This document shows positions 48,011 to 60,719 of a stretch of DNA of 64,000 bases, in pieces (position 1 is the first letter of the stretch; each line of letters begins with the position of its first letter). The translations under genes and the position numbers were made by a program. The DNA is from Bisporella sp. PMI_857 (taxonomy: Eukaryota > Ascomycota > Leotiomycetes > Helotiales > Helotiaceae): assembly GCA_021307315.1 (NCBI GenBank), contig JAJSPD010000023.1, positions 620,001 to 684,000 of the forward strand, read 5' to 3'. The notes under the pieces were generated by a model that saw only the letters and a list, made by a program, of their open reading frames with translations, did not search any database and was not told where the DNA came from.

Positions 48011-49475
48011 TTAGAATCCTTTCAACCGCAACCAGTCCGTCATTTGCTTGAAGCCGGATTGCGCACTGTATTGATGCATCCAGCAATGACCAGAATTTGG
48101 CACAGCATACCATGTGTAGCTTTTAGCTGCTGGATACAGAGCCTTGGTTTGTTCTAGTTTGCTCGCTTTTCCATACCCACAATTACCAGGACCATTTGCC
48201 ATTAGCCCAAGACTTCCACAGAACGGGACATCTTGCTGTCCAGTAATGACCAAGACTTCAGCATTGTACTTCGGCGCTGATAGGATTCCCGCTGATCCAG
48301 TGACGCCCTCTCCCACGGAGATTGTACCTCGCATTCGAAAGTCGTAGTTGATGTATTTTGGGTCATAATACTGTCCAGGACCATAGAAGAGCTCAAATGC
48401 TACCCCTGATTCCGACTTCGCTTCCAAATAGCCTGCAGAGCATTAAGTTAATTAATAATATACTGCGAAAGGCTCACCTACCTATTGGGTACGTGCCGTA
48501 TCGAGTAGGTTCTACGATCGCTGCTGGCAGGAGATTGGCGGTGAGAATGAACCCTGGAACAGCTAAGAACCAGTCCTTCGAGAAACCACCAAGTATTGTT
48601 GCATCTACATCCTTAGGGTACATTGCGTTCAAGTTATTGGCAATGATAGAGCCCAAGCTATGCCCGACTAGTATAATCTTCTTGAACGGATGAGGAAATA
48701 TGTTTGAAACTGCTGACGGCCCAGATCTGGCCTTCAGAATGAGTTGATGGATCACCTCGGCCTGTAATGGGCATTGGACTACTAGAATTGGATCTGGGTG
48801 ATCCGATTGCCCATTGCCCAGTCGGTCAAATGCGAAAGTTGGATACCCGAGCTTTGCAGCATGGCTGATATAGTCGTAACGTTCGCCATCGTAGCCAAAG
48901 CCAGGAGCGCCGCTTCCAGACCACTAAAGTTGATGTATCAGCCAGGAGGTTCATCACCCTGTTGGTGCAAAGCTCCTACCCAATCTTTATCGTACGTGGC
49001 TGGATGTGCAAGGATCTGCAGAGTATCCTTGCGGGATTCTACTTGATATTGCTTCTCAGGCTCGCAATATCGACCGACTATGTTATAGGTCCCACGGACG
49101 GTGGTCTTCAAGGCTGAAGTAACTGGCGTACTAAGTATACCCACGTAGTTGAGTTGCAGGCTTAAAGGGAGCGCAACTGCTGGAGCTGAGATAGTGACGG
49201 GGATCTCGACAATCTTCTACGAACACAAGTTCAGAGTCAGTCTTAATCATGTGCAACCAATTTTGAGTTATTTTCCAGGTTTTTGCGTCTGGGCTTATAA
49301 CCCATGCCTGCTACGCGGTATATTCAGATCAAAAGGCCAATTCGAGTATGTTCTTCACATCAAATAATGCATTTCTACTTACGCAGGTTGGGACTGATGT
49401 TGACAGCCGTAACAAAGTAGAGATAATGAGACCTAGGTAACGGCCTTGACTTGGGGAAGTAACGAAGGACAACAT
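48011..49475 (-). CDS. Secreted alpha/beta hydrolase, 397 aa
   Basis: This is a serine hydrolase of the alpha/beta fold (lipase/esterase-like, fungal branch) with a likely extracellular location. Four exons are 49475-49383, 49216-48980, 48923-48482 and 48432-48011. Introns are GTAAGT...TAG (166 nt), GTAGGA...TAG and GTAGGT...CAG, with phases 0, 0 and 1. Exon 1 encodes MLSFVTSPSQGRYLGLIIST with a hydrophobic stretch that can act as a signal or anchor. Joins give PTC-KIVEIPVTISAPAVALP and KDW-WSGSGAPGFGYDGERYD. Motifs: LGYPTFAFDRLGNGQSDHPD before the elbow, the nucleophile elbow IILVGHSLGSIIANN (Ser about 199), and the terminal catalytic-type His in NSGHCWMHQYSAQ (about 373). The 166-nt first intron is the longest in the window, so exon 1 is the least certain part. 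Substrate unknown. Confidence 0.85.
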
Positions 49476-50472
49476 GATTCTTAGGTAAAGCTAGTGGTGA
49501 AAAATTTAGGTTGAAGCAAGTATAACTATTGTTGTAGGATAAGCCAGTGGTTGCAAAAGATTGAGGTACAGTACAAGACAAAGAAATAATTCGGCAAAGA
49601 ATGATGGATCGGTGGTCTCGCTCTATCACATCAGCTTCGTTCTTGCCTTGCGACTTACTTCCGCCTTACTCACGATCATCAATCTCATTGCCAGTCTCTC
49701 TGCAGGCCATTTATTTGGCTACCGAGAGCAAATTACGTCCTGGCGAAACGAATAGCGAATTCCAGAATAACGCACTCAGATGAGCTCATTACACCTCCCT
49801 GATGAGCGAGCTTGATGTATTCTTCCTTGAGAGGCACACAAAGGAGAAATTTCGTATGTATAGATATCATAGACAATTATTGTTTGGTTGGTGATAAAAG
49901 GTTATTCTGCTTGAACTCCAGGTTGGGATCTGTGACTAGGATCACTCTAGGTTGGCTTTGAAACTGCCGAAAATAGGGACGAGAAAGTGAATTAGTTATA
50001 GTGCAACATGACCTCCCGGCCATAGGAACTAGGCAGGACTTTGCAACCGAACTGAATCATCAGATGCTAATCGATTAGTCAGGGGGTTCCATTGATGGAA
50101 GTAATCAATAATCACGTGTCCGCATAAGACTTGCGCACGTAGATGAATAAGCTATGGATCCAACTTGCCTCTTCCTCTTGTGGGAAAGTGCAGGCACGAA
50201 TCAAGTTGATCAAGCTTTGTATTCTGAACAACTGTTAACGGCCCAAGAGCGGATATGTCGTCATGAGTCCAAAGAAGGAAACCAAGAAAGCTTTGGTATC
50301 GGCGCGTTCGGATATGCATGTTCTTATATCAACAAGATACACGTGCGTTCCCGCTCGGTCCTGTTTGGTCTTCAAAGGGATAGATATATTAAGGACACAG
50401 AGCCTGATTAATTGAATATTTTCTCCCTTTAACTCACCACATTGCAGGATTTTGCAATCGTTCTTATACAAG
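49476..50472. other. Divergent intergenic region, hydrolase / SMP-30-like gene
   Basis: About 1 kb between two divergent secreted-protein genes, so a shared bidirectional promoter is possible. A splice-acceptor-like TTGCAG at 50442-50447 could mark a 5'-UTR intron of the rightward gene. No other gene is supported. Confidence 0.45.
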
Positions 50473-51552
50473 ATGTTGCTGAAGTCTTTCTTCACGCTAA
50501 CAACTGTGCTGGCATCCATTGTCGCCAGACCATCGCCGGGACCTGACCATACCACTGGAATTTCAAAACGAGGAAATCCAGGGGCTAATCACACAATCGT
50601 GCCTTCTGCTCTTTTCGAGTTTCCTAACCCGACCTGGCTCGAGAACTTCGCTGTCCGTCCAAATGGCCAATTGGTGATCACTCTCATAACTTCCCCTGAG
50701 ATATATCTTTTTGATCCCATCACGTCAGGTCCGCCTGTGAAGCTGTTCACAATTCCCCAGTATCTTGCACTCCTTGGCATAGTAGAGTACACTCCCGACA
50801 TCTACTATTTTGTAGCTGGCAATTTTACGTCACCAAATACTCCAGAAAGCTCAGGCATAGGCTCCTACTCAATTTTCAAAATCGATCTCCGCACAGACTC
50901 AATGCCCCACGCTCCAACTAAAATCATTGATATTCCAGAAAGCGCTTTTCTGAATGGCCTAGAGGTTCTCAGCGTAGAAGATGGGTTGCTGATCGTCGCA
51001 GACTCAGGACTTGGACTCGTCTGGAAGGTGGACATTTTCAAGAGAAGTTACGAAGTCTTTATTGACGTTCCTGAAATGAAAATTGGGCCAAATGCGAAGA
51101 TCCAACTCGGCATCAATGGTATACATATCAAAAACGAGTTCCTGTACTTTACGTCAATGGCCCAGGAGTTGTTTTGTCGAGCTCAACTCACACGGGACGA
51201 CTCCCAGTACATAATTGGCGAGATAGAGACTATAGCCACTGGGATATTCGGTGACGATTTCACATTAGACAGATTTGGAAATGCCTGGATAACTCAGGAT
51301 CCGATGGACCAGCTCACCTTGGTCATTGGGGATGGAGTTAGGAAAGGCGAAGTTATTACCGTTGCTGGTGCTCAGAATATTGAAACTGTCGCCGGCGGGA
51401 CAAGAAGTGGTTTCGGACGGACTGAGCAAGACAAAGACATCTTGTATGTCGTTACTAATGGAGGAATTGCTGCTCCTGTAAACGGAGTGGTCGAAGGCGG
51501 AAAGGTTTTGGCATTCAATACCTATGGATATTTGGCTGGAATTTTGGGATAA
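50473..51552 (+). CDS. Secreted SMP-30/gluconolactonase-like beta-propeller protein, 359 aa
   Basis: This is a six-bladed beta-propeller of the SMP-30/gluconolactonase-like superfamily, frequent among fungal secreted proteins. The ATG at 50473 is chosen (MLLKSFFTLTTVLASIVARP); the frame is open for seven codons further upstream but without ATG. A signal peptide is evident, probably cleaved near VARPSP, followed by a possible KR processing site (ISKRGNPG). Blade-like repeats: WLENFAVRPNGQLVITLITS, YYFVAGNFTSPN, FLNGLEVLSVEDGLLIVADS, GLGLVWKVDIFKRSYEVFID, GINGIHIKNEFLYFTSMAQE, DDFTLDRFGNAWITQDPMDQ, DILYVVTNGG. The N/D residues that bind the divalent metal in true lactonases (NGLEV, NGIHI) are plausible, but the reaction cannot be assigned. 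It is intronless in the coding part. Confidence 0.8.
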   Translation: MLLKSFFTLTTVLASIVARPSPGPDHTTGISKRGNPGANHTIVPSALFEFPNPTWLENFAVRPNGQLVITLITSPEIYLFDPITSGPPVKLFTIPQYLALLGIVEYTPDIYYFVAGNFTSPNTPESSGIGSYSIFKIDLRTDSMPHAPTKIIDIPESAFLNGLEVLSVEDGLLIVADSGLGLVWKVDIFKRSYEVFIDVPEMKIGPNAKIQLGINGIHIKNEFLYFTSMAQELFCRAQLTRDDSQYIIGEIETIATGIFGDDFTLDRFGNAWITQDPMDQLTLVIGDGVRKGEVITVAGAQNIETVAGGTRSGFGRTEQDKDILYVVTNGGIAAPVNGVVEGGKVLAFNTYGYLAGILG

Positions 51553-53082
51553 CTGCCAGCATCAATGCCGCTATTCAGCCTGTTAGCTACGCCGTAGTTT
51601 TCTACCAACAATTGATAGTTTGTTGATAGGAGGAAGTCTTGCAGTGCACCGTATCGACTTGTGCAGCCCTCATTCGAAGCCTCGGAGCCTGTCTGCATAG
51701 GCACTATGACTGGCATAATCTGACATCATCCCCTCTTAGACTTAAAGCAAGCTACCCATCGTGACTCTGTGATAAGCAATATCTGATGAGATGAACCTCA
51801 TCGGTTTTAGGCCTTTCTCCTGGAGCAAACATATACACACGGTTTATTATGAAATTAGCGTTCTAACGATCTGTTGCAGGGCTACCTCGCTAAGAAAAGG
51901 AGGTTAGCCTGAAGCCCCCCCCCCCCGGCAAAAAAAACAACAAAAATAATGTTTGTCCAAGAGCATGTGACTGCAATGACGTGAGGCATTGATCGCACGA
52001 ATCATCATATATTCAGTTCCATGGAAGGATAGCGGTCCCCGACCTTCAAAGATAACAATCTCTAATTATCTGGTGAACAAGGGTACTCTAATTTCGCGAT
52101 TAACAATGGCCGTCGCAACGCCGAGAAAGATCAAAATCGCCTTGCAGCAAAAAGCATTATCTCGAAGAGGTGCCGAATTGCTAAATGGACGAACAACCAC
52201 ATAGGGCTCCTCACTCATAGAGCCGCGCAGATAACAGGGGAGCCCAATTCCAAGCCACAAACTCAATCTCAACCTGATGTATATCTGGAATAGTAGTAAG
52301 AAGTACATATATGGCTCACTTACGGCAGTAGATACTCTTTAGGCAGGAGATGTGGTTCTCGCTTGAGCCCCTGACACAAGATCACGCGGGAATTCATCCC
52401 AAAAAGAATGAACAGCTCCGCTTTACCCCATGCTTTAAAGCGCATGCAATGATTATGGTTGGTTATTATAGAGATGTCTTGTCGGCACTTTAGGCTAGAG
52501 TAGAGTTACTTGGGGAGCCAAGGAGCCGAAGCGGCAAGGTTTTGTCGACGCCATTTCTAGACACTCTGAATTGCTCTCTTGATTTCATCAGCATTCGGTC
52601 TGTAGGGGAACTTCTTAACGGTCCCGAATTTGAAAGCACAAAAGCTTATCTGCAGCACGCATCTCTAGGCTGTCAATCAATCCTATCGCCGTCCCGATCG
52701 GCATTTCTCCAACGTGCTCCGGTGGTATCAAGTTAATCAGGGCAACTCGTCCACCAATCAAGCCACTTGAAACGCGTAGCTCTTGATTCGATATCCTGAA
52801 CACCCAGTCGGAGAATATTTGATCTCCAAAGCTCAACCACTTGGACCTTTTAGTGGCATTATCTCCACAACGTGGACATCTCTTATCTGCGGGCTGGCCG
52901 CTCCGTCTCTCAATAACGAGCCAGCATGTGAAATTGGCATTTTTGCGTCAACATATATGGTTCTCGATCTGGAGACTTTAGTTCGCTAATGAATTCTTCA
53001 GCCGCCGTCAGGTCGTCAAGTGTAATATGCAAGCAACCTTCCTAACTATTGGCAATAGTGGTGATTGCGCTGACCGACAACA
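51553..53082. other. Intergenic; C-run, and an unassigned minus-strand frame
   Basis: It contains a run of 12 C (51915-51926) followed by GG and an A-rich tract. On the minus strand, 52990-52615, an open frame without ATG encodes CPRCGDNATKRSKWLSFGDQ and VALINLIPPEHVGEMPIGTA; the composition is protein-like but the family is not recognised. It could be an exon or a relic. Confidence 0.35.
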
Positions 53083-54490
53083 ATGTCTACCACCCCGCCA
53101 CCTATTATGAATGGCGCGATCACCAATGGCACGTATCACATTGGAGCATATGACCCAACACTGCCAGTTCCTTATTGGCATCAAAATATGGAACTAGCTA
53201 CTGTTTGTGTTACGAACTCATTAACGCGTGAGTGGACGCCGCAGCCTAACAAATGGTCAATATGGGAGAATCAAGTGGCTGATAATGCGAACTTCAGTAA
53301 TTATCATTGTTGCTCGGATATGGTATCGATGGGTTAAGATTAAGCACTTTCGCTACGATGACGGATGGATGGCAATAGCTGGTCTGTTCATGCTTCCATA
53401 TTTTGCAAGTCAGCTCGGAACCATTTACTATGGAAGCGGGCTGCACTCTGAGAATGTCCCAAAGCCCCACCGAAGAATGCATTGGCATGTGAGTTTAAGG
53501 TAGACTATAGTTTTCTGACTACTACTGACACCTTTAAATAGTTCACTCCTGGCTGGGCGGGTTACTATATTGTAGCATCTTGTATCAAGTTGTCTGTCTG
53601 TTCATGCTTTGCGGAGATCTGTTAGTGGATGGCTATCGATTCCCAGTGAAGCGAAAGTGCTGACCTTTAACATAGTACCGCAGCATCTGAAAAAATTGAG
53701 GTACACTGTTTATGGGCTCTGTTCCTTGATTGCTTCTTTAGGCGCGACCATGACATTCTCATGGTTGTTTCAATGCACACCTGTGTTAAGTAACTTCGTG
53801 TGGTCAATCGAGTCTGACTATTGTGTGAACTATGATATTTTTCGGTGGAGTAAGCTCCTCCAGTGTAACACATCTTTCTCAAAAACACAAGCTGATAATC
53901 TTAAACAAACAGTTTGGATAGGATTCAGCTTGCCTATTGATGTTGTCATTCTCATTATCCCAGCTCAAATGCTAAAAAGAACACAACTCCGAGAGCACGA
54001 GCGCAAAATTCTAAAATTGGTATTTAGCGCCACACTGTTAGGTACCATCACTTGCGCAATCGGCATCTATGGCGTTTACGAAACACGGGTCGACGTCCAA
54101 CTAGATGGGTTCTACCAAGAAGTGCCATTCATCATGATGAACGACATCGAGATCTTCATGTACGCCATGGGCGCCTCATTCCCCGTGCTTTCGCGATATC
54201 TGGTTAGCAAATCGTCTGTAGGATCAAGGACAACGACTAGCCCGAGCACGTTGGGACGAAGATTTCCTTATTTTAACGTCCCAAGATTTTCGAACTCCAC
54301 GAGGCATACTTCGCAACGGAGTAATGCGCAGTTGGATCCACGTTCGTCGGCTAAGTCGTTGCAGCAGAGTGAGTACTCAGGTTCAGGAATACTTGTCCGC
54401 CTTGCTCCCTATGAAAAGGAGTATCAGATGAAGGAACTAGAGCCGAAAATCCTCGCGATAACTTCGCAGAGGGATATAGAACGAGGTTGA
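53083..54490 (+). CDS. Rhodopsin-like (PTH11/SAT4-type) seven-TM integral membrane protein, 409 aa
   Basis: The fungal rhodopsin-domain family comprises receptor-like seven-TM proteins, related to Pth11, of the plasma membrane; ligands are mostly unknown. Four exons are 53083-53227, 53298-53488, 53542-53620 and 53676-54490. Introns are GTGAGT...CAG, GTGAGT...TAG and GTTAGT (branch CTGAC)...TAG, all in phase. Joins give VCVTNSLT-LIIIVARIWYRW, HRRMHWH-FTPGWAGYYI and SCFAEI-LPQHLKKLRYTVYG. The signature segments are the helix 1 end followed by FRYDDGWMAIAG, then PGWAGYYIVASCIKLSV, WLFQCTPVLSNF, IGFSLPIDVVILIIPAQMLK and a final helix FMYAMGASFPVLSRYLVS. A Ser/Thr-rich cytosolic tail of about 100 residues follows. 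No CFEM domain is present. The short first loop and small exon 3 are the least certain parts. Confidence 0.82.
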
Positions 54491-55335
54491 GAAATGATAG
54501 CGAAATAGTGAATGCTAGGTTGGTACGTTATGACAATGTGATGAAGCAATGGGTTATAGGAGTTGGAACGATTTAAGGATACAAAATACAGGGAGTACTT
54601 TTGATGGCAACGCCACAAGCTGGCGTTACTGCTTGGGAAGATACCTTGGGATCCCAATTTAGTGGTTATTTGGCGCTTGGTGCTTTACGAGACCGCTAGT
54701 CAGCAAATCGGAATGATCGTGGATGTATATAACATTTCAATACATGACACAATTAATGTTGTTTCCATAAACATATTAGGCCACCAATCTGCACTTGACT
54801 AGGTATGAATTAAACTTGTTGCTCAGGTCGTCCGAGAATAATTATGCCGAAATTCTCGTGATTCTCATTCCAGAACACGGGGCTAAGGATAATATAGCAG
54901 AGACGAACCACAAGAGCATATAAGGTGATCCTCAGTATAGAGACTGGACCGGAATATCACAGCCCAATCAGCAAAGTGCTCATTCATCCTAATATTACAG
55001 GTAAATACCACTACCATATCCCTTGTGTCCCCAACCCGCTGCTTACCAACCCGAAATCAAGCCCTCACTCACCCCCCGGACCAAGGCAAGTAAGAAGACA
55101 TGCCTCATCCTCCATTAAGGAAGTATACTTGAATGCATAAGATAGGCCAATGGAAGGAAATGAGGTATCTGCCCATCCACCCTAGTTTTCGTCAAAAATA
55201 ACGCCAATAAATTACCTGCACCACAACTCCTCCCCTCTTCGTCCATCCGTATGTCGCTCCCACTCGTCGCTAAAAGAGACTGGTATCATCGTACAATCTG
55301 CTGCCACCTACCACTCATACAAAATTTGCAATCTT
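54491..55335. other. Tail-to-tail spacer
   Basis: 3' flanks of the seven-TM gene and the RasGAP gene. No gene or repeat is supported. Confidence 0.5.
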
Positions 55336-57891
55336 TTACCACCCCTTCTTCCTTGCGAAACGCTTATTCAGTAAGGCCAACACCTTTGGAACGTTGAACT
55401 GAACATATTCAAGATCAAGATCTTCTTGGTTATCTTTCTGCATCTCGAGGAGATCATCAAGCTTCAAATCAAGTTCGAGGAGTCCACGATTGCGCCCTAC
55501 ATTAGTTAGGCTGGAGGAAATATACATGATATAGGATGTGAAGGGCGAAGCATACCTTTGTAATGAAGAGAGATAACGAACGTGCCTGGCAGGGGACTCG
55601 TGAAGTTGAAGTAGATATTTGCCCTTCGATTATCTGGAACATTGCTTTTCTGTATGACGCCTTGCTTTTCCAATTCCTGGTGAGTAAACTTGTAGGGACC
55701 AAGAACTTGGTGTTTCTGCGCCTTTCTCCTCGTGCCCTCACTTTGGCTTCGAACATTGTGTAGATAGCTCTTGTATGTCTCCAACTGCCCAACGAGATAA
55801 GTATTATGATCGCGAATGGTTTTGAATACCTCTTCCAATTTCGATGTCTCAACCAGTACACCATCCTTCAATGAGCCAAGATGCTGGAGCTCTTGCTCCA
55901 CCTCATCCCGGAGAGAACTGAATTGGTCAGATTTGTCAATGACTTGGAACTCTTGCAATTGACTGAGAAGCTCCATTGCACGAATACCCTTCCGTACCAT
56001 GACCGCATCGTTACGAGAGGTGGCTGCTGCATCCGCGACTCGCTCTAAGCGTAATGGTCGTCTAATTACAGCATTGTTGCTGGGCATAGACCGCATGATT
56101 TGCACAAAAGTAGATTTCGCTTCCATAAAGAAAATCTCTTCCTGAGTGATATCTAGAGCAGCTGTCAAGTCATAGTCAGTCTCCCACTTGCTGAACAGGG
56201 GCAAGTTGATCGCCCTATTCTCCTTGCGTGGTAGCTGTGCAGGTGCAGGCCCAAGATCGCTCAATATCATCGCCAAATGTGAATTCTCATCCCTATTCAA
56301 CTCATTACTGTGCTGCTCCAAAAGAGCGTGTGTCGCATAGACTTCATTGAGTGTTATGGAAAGTTCCAGGTCTTTTTTCGATAGTGCAACATAGTTGTCC
56401 ATTTCGAGGCTCTCGTAGAAATCTTGGACCTCACAAAGATCAAGCATAAATTTGTTGACGCGCTCCTTATTTTGATGAATGAACCCTTGGAGCTTGGCCA
56501 TATATGGCTCTTTTGCGTATTGAGGCTTATTCGCAAGATTTTGGAGCATCTTTGCTATCAATGTCAGAGTCCTCCTCGGCTTATCGGCAGGAGTTCCGTC
56601 AATCAACATATAAGATTTGGGCGTAACAATTGCAGGATTGATGAACCGTAGAAAGAAGAACCCTCCAATGAGCGTACATATAACCTGATCATTCGCATCA
56701 GGGTATTTTCGCTTCGTGAGACTTCGAATTTGTTTGCAAATCCATCTGATGCCATACGGGGTCTCCTCGAGACCATCGATGATAGTTATTAGGAATCCGT
56801 TTGCGATTTCCATCAACATGGTCAGTCTTGGCTCTATGATAGCTTGAACTTGTGCATTCTCGGCTGCTTGCTCCGCGGTGACTCCTCGTGGTAGGGAAGC
56901 AGGGACACTCCCGGTATCTTCCTCGATTTGCTCTATCATGCGCTCATACACCTTAAGAGGATTGATCTCGAGATCAAGATCTTTTAGTTCTATGAGACCA
57001 TTGATCCGATCTGCCAGCACCGTCTTCAAATAACTTTGCCCAGGCCCTCTGCGCGTATATGTAGTCATCATTCTGGATACTGGAGTATTGGCTCGGAGGA
57101 GAGAAGAGTATTCTGGCGTGCTGTCGAATTGGTAGGTCAACACGGACTAGTTACATTAGTATTATGTTCTTCAAAATGCAGCGAGGCCAATACCTGAAAC
57201 ATAGTGAGCAGTAAGTGCTCTTCACGGCTCTCATATTGATTTCCATATATCGTGAACATAACCGTCTGCAGTAACGAGTCTATTTCGGCCATTGTGACCA
57301 GTCGACAAAGATGCGCAATGTGCCGAGGCTCTGATTGTAGGAGAAAAAGGAGGTTGCCATACTTTTGTGTCTTTTCGTCGTTAGGGAAGAACCCTTCTTG
57401 CAAATCGGCCGCGTCTTCGAGATGGCTGGCGACTTCATTTTGCTATGAGAACAGTCAGTCCTGCGTCATTATTCGTATAGCAGCGCTACATACTTCTTCC
57501 AATGCCATCCTGTTCTGTATTAACAACGCTATCCGGGAATCGAGGTATCTAACATCCTTTTCAAGCACGAAATTCTTCTTCGATTGGGAGGAGATCTTCG
57601 ATTTGAGGTCTCGAAGTATTTTTTGGGCTGTTGACATGTTAGAGCCCACATTGCTTCTTGCCAATCGCAAATATTCATCATACCTTTAGCAAGGTCATCC
57701 TCTATCTCTAAATCTTTCTCATTCGCCGACATGCTCATATACAAAGTCGTCATAGAGTACCGTTTCGACTGCCTAACAGACCGGCCTCCATCATGAGAAG
57801 ACATAGTATTCTGCCGAGACACTGGCTGGAACGATGAGGACGAGGCTGTTGAGGCCCGTGAGGGGGCAAGGACACTCATTTTAGTCGACAT
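55336..57891 (-). CDS. gap1: Ras GTPase-activating protein with RasGAP C-terminal domain, 780 aa
   Basis: This accelerates GTP hydrolysis by Ras and so dampens Ras signalling; domain order is as in S. pombe Gap1/Sar1. Five exons are 57891-57684, 57627-57494, 57442-57194, 57146-55556 and 55496-55336, all phase-consistent. Joins give [55 protein letters not shown] and [18 protein letters not shown]. The N-terminus is Ser-rich, followed by a coiled-coil-prone region ([17 protein letters not shown]). The GAP domain contains [14 protein letters not shown] (R about 215, candidate arginine finger) and the [15 protein letters not shown] signature (about 360-374). The RasGAP C-terminal domain runs from about 560 to the end, including [20 protein letters not shown] and [15 protein letters not shown]. 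It appears complete. The symbol follows the S. pombe orthologue and is provisional. Confidence 0.92.
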
Positions 57892-60619
57892 TCGCTCCTT
57901 ATCGTGTAGATTCGTGGGTATTCCTAAATCTCTTGCTCCTTTCTGAACTTGGACCCTTCCAAATCAGCCCCACCAAACCACTTAGAACAAAGAGCTCGAC
58001 AGCCCACCAATATAGATAATGCGGATCAGGATATCAATATATGGCAAATCTGAACTTTTTGTGATACGTCCAGTGTGTCCAAACTTCAAAAACGATACGA
58101 CGCCTCCTCAAATTATCTGCTAATGCCGGATCGATGGAAGACCCACGCTTATTAATTTTGATGCCGACCAGCGACCAGCTCAGATTGATCAGGGATGCGG
58201 GTACGGAGGAGCTGTACAGTTCGATATTTGGGCACGATGAAGCGAAATATGGCGCGCCTTAGGAAGACTGTTATGGATGCGCAATGGTAGTTGTAAGTCT
58301 CGTCGACAAGTACCTGCTGTCGACGCAGATCGGATATCAGGTACGGAAGAAGCTGCACGGAGTTGATTAGGGAGTTGATGCCGCGCAAGACTGGGACGAG
58401 TGTGTCGACTCGGTAAGAGCACCCAGGCAGCGGACAGAATGGGATGCAGGTGTTTATGTTGGTATTATCACAGCAGCATGCGCTGAGTGAAGGGAAGGGA
58501 AATTAGGTTAGGGAAAGGCGATAATTCGCAAGAGAGAGAGTTCAAGATTATTAGTTGCATGGGGATAAAGTTTTTGATGGATGATGAAGAGGGGAGGGGG
58601 AGATCGCAACTCTCTGGTCCAAGCTTGGCAGGGCCTAAGGGCCGCAAATGAAACAAAGTGCGGAAAATCGAGGATGTGGATGCGGTGGGTGGATGAAGGA
58701 GGGGTTGCGCAGCCCAAGCATCATTGGCCAGGGATGGGAAAGGGCCAGTCTATACGACAATGATGGCGAAGATCAAAGAAAGACAGACGGGAGGTGAAAG
58801 ACGACCAGGAGGAGTAGAAGGTGGTGAAGGAGAAGGGAGGAGGAGTTAGGATATAGAATGTAGTATAGATAGTACAGAACCAAGGACAAGGACAAGTAGA
58901 AAATATTTGATACCGTACAATACTGTACTACTAGCTATCATTTCCAGGACGCACCCATACCGGATATAGGACCAGGCAGCGGTAGATGGGGGAGATTGTG
59001 TTACTGTATTATGTGAACAGAATGGTCCACACGCGGTGCCTTCTTGTCCCACGACACCGAAACCAGCCGGCCATATTCTCTACAGATACAGCTACATCAA
59101 CGGGGACAGCTACAATACAGCTACTGTACACATATCAAGTACGTTGGCGACGGTATGGAAATATCCCCTGCGACCGCCTTCGATCGCCTTTGAATGGGCC
59201 GGTAACGCGATACTCAAGCCAGTCAATTTGCCACCGTAGATCATATTTGTTGTCCTCCTCCTGGAAGAAAGACGATCCTACACCGACTGACTTGCTAACG
59301 GCCATTGAATACCCAACTTAGTGCATGTAGCACATCTCCTTGTGCGACAGGACAACATATACCATTGTCAACCCAGCCTGAAGTCGTTTCCATGAAAGGA
59401 GATTACTGTGCCATGTAATATATGTCTTGTAGGCGGGCACGGTCTGTCCCACATGGAAGTGAAACACGTGGTTCGAGGATTTGGGGGGGCTTATTTATTT
59501 TATATTTACTTGTATAAATGTCTCAATGTCCAATGTTCTATTTCAATTCCCATTCCAGAGACGCTCGCTCCATTTGCGTGCCTGTGGCAATGCGACACCA
59601 ATTCGATGCATATCAACAACCCGCTTCAATGGCTTTGATCTGGTCTTTCATATGCGAGAAATCGAAGATGTTCGCTACCTGCGCTATTGCCATGGCTATC
59701 TGGCGAGTCCATCCCTAAGTGCGTAATACTTGGTAGGTAAACTTTGGCAGTGCTTGTCTCAAAGGAGGTTACCAATCTAGTCCAGTCCAGGAGCAAAAGC
59801 TGGCTTATCTCCCTTTTCCTTTTCGGTTATAGTGCCAGGTACAAAAACATAGTTTGCTGTACCTGACTTGTAAAAAAGCTGACCAGACCAGTGGCACTCA
59901 AGACGTCGCAATAATCACCGCTGGCCAAAGGGCGTATTCTCTCGCTTCTTCTGATGGCAGGAGAAAGGGTCAGTTCCCAAACCACTGCTGAAGTAACTTC
60001 TTTCTGCCTTCTACTGTCAACAAATAATTAACAGCCTTTGATCTCTTCACATAGCTTACACACAAAGTACTTCAAGTACTGCGCAATCAAAGACGCCCAC
60101 AAATGTCAACTTATTGTCAGTTTTAATTCCTCATGATAAGAGTTTTACAAGAGTACCAATCATCTTCACGGGGGATACAAATCACGACGGAATAATACTC
60201 CTTGTCAGCCGAGAAGGGAGAAAACTATCGATTTTCGCCCTGAATCAACAGTATCATTGCGCCGCTGGCATCTATATTCTAGAAACATGCAAGGTGTGGT
60301 TTAAATTGATGATGATGATAGCACATGTTTCATCAGCCACATAGATGGTTTCGCAATCTTGTCGCAGGAGTATGACATGCACACATGGCTCGTAAGATAT
60401 GCAAACGATGCTGCCGTGCATCTGCACGACTATGCGAAATAGCCGCCAGCCAGAAACGCGCAACTACAAACAATCTCTCATGATTTTTCGTTAGGCTGCG
60501 TCTACAGATCAAGCTCATCAGGGCTATAGCAACAATCGGGGGGGGTTCGCATATGTTACGAATATTTTCAATTCTTGAGCAATTAGATACCTTGATCTAG
60601 TGTACATATCTTCAATCAT
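57892..60619. other. Gene-poor region upstream of RasGAP
   Basis: No gene is supported. The first 1.3 kb should hold the RasGAP promoter and leader. Purine-rich tracts occur at 58560-58860, and GTAC-type motifs (TACCGTACAATACTGTACTA near 58911) recall those at 1.8-2.9 kb. The remainder to 60.6 kb is featureless. Confidence 0.45.
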
Positions 60620-60719
60620 GCCCGTGAACGTATCCAATGCACATACGTACGTTTCCGAGGCGCAAATGGGCCACGATTGGAACAGAAGTAGCGAGTGCGA
60701 CCACATGATAGAGATTGAA

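Noticed and set aside
42000..54500. Secondary-metabolite or biosynthetic gene cluster
   Set aside because: The genes are secreted enzymes and a receptor-like protein with a histone regulator among them; no synthase, tailoring set or pathway regulator is present.
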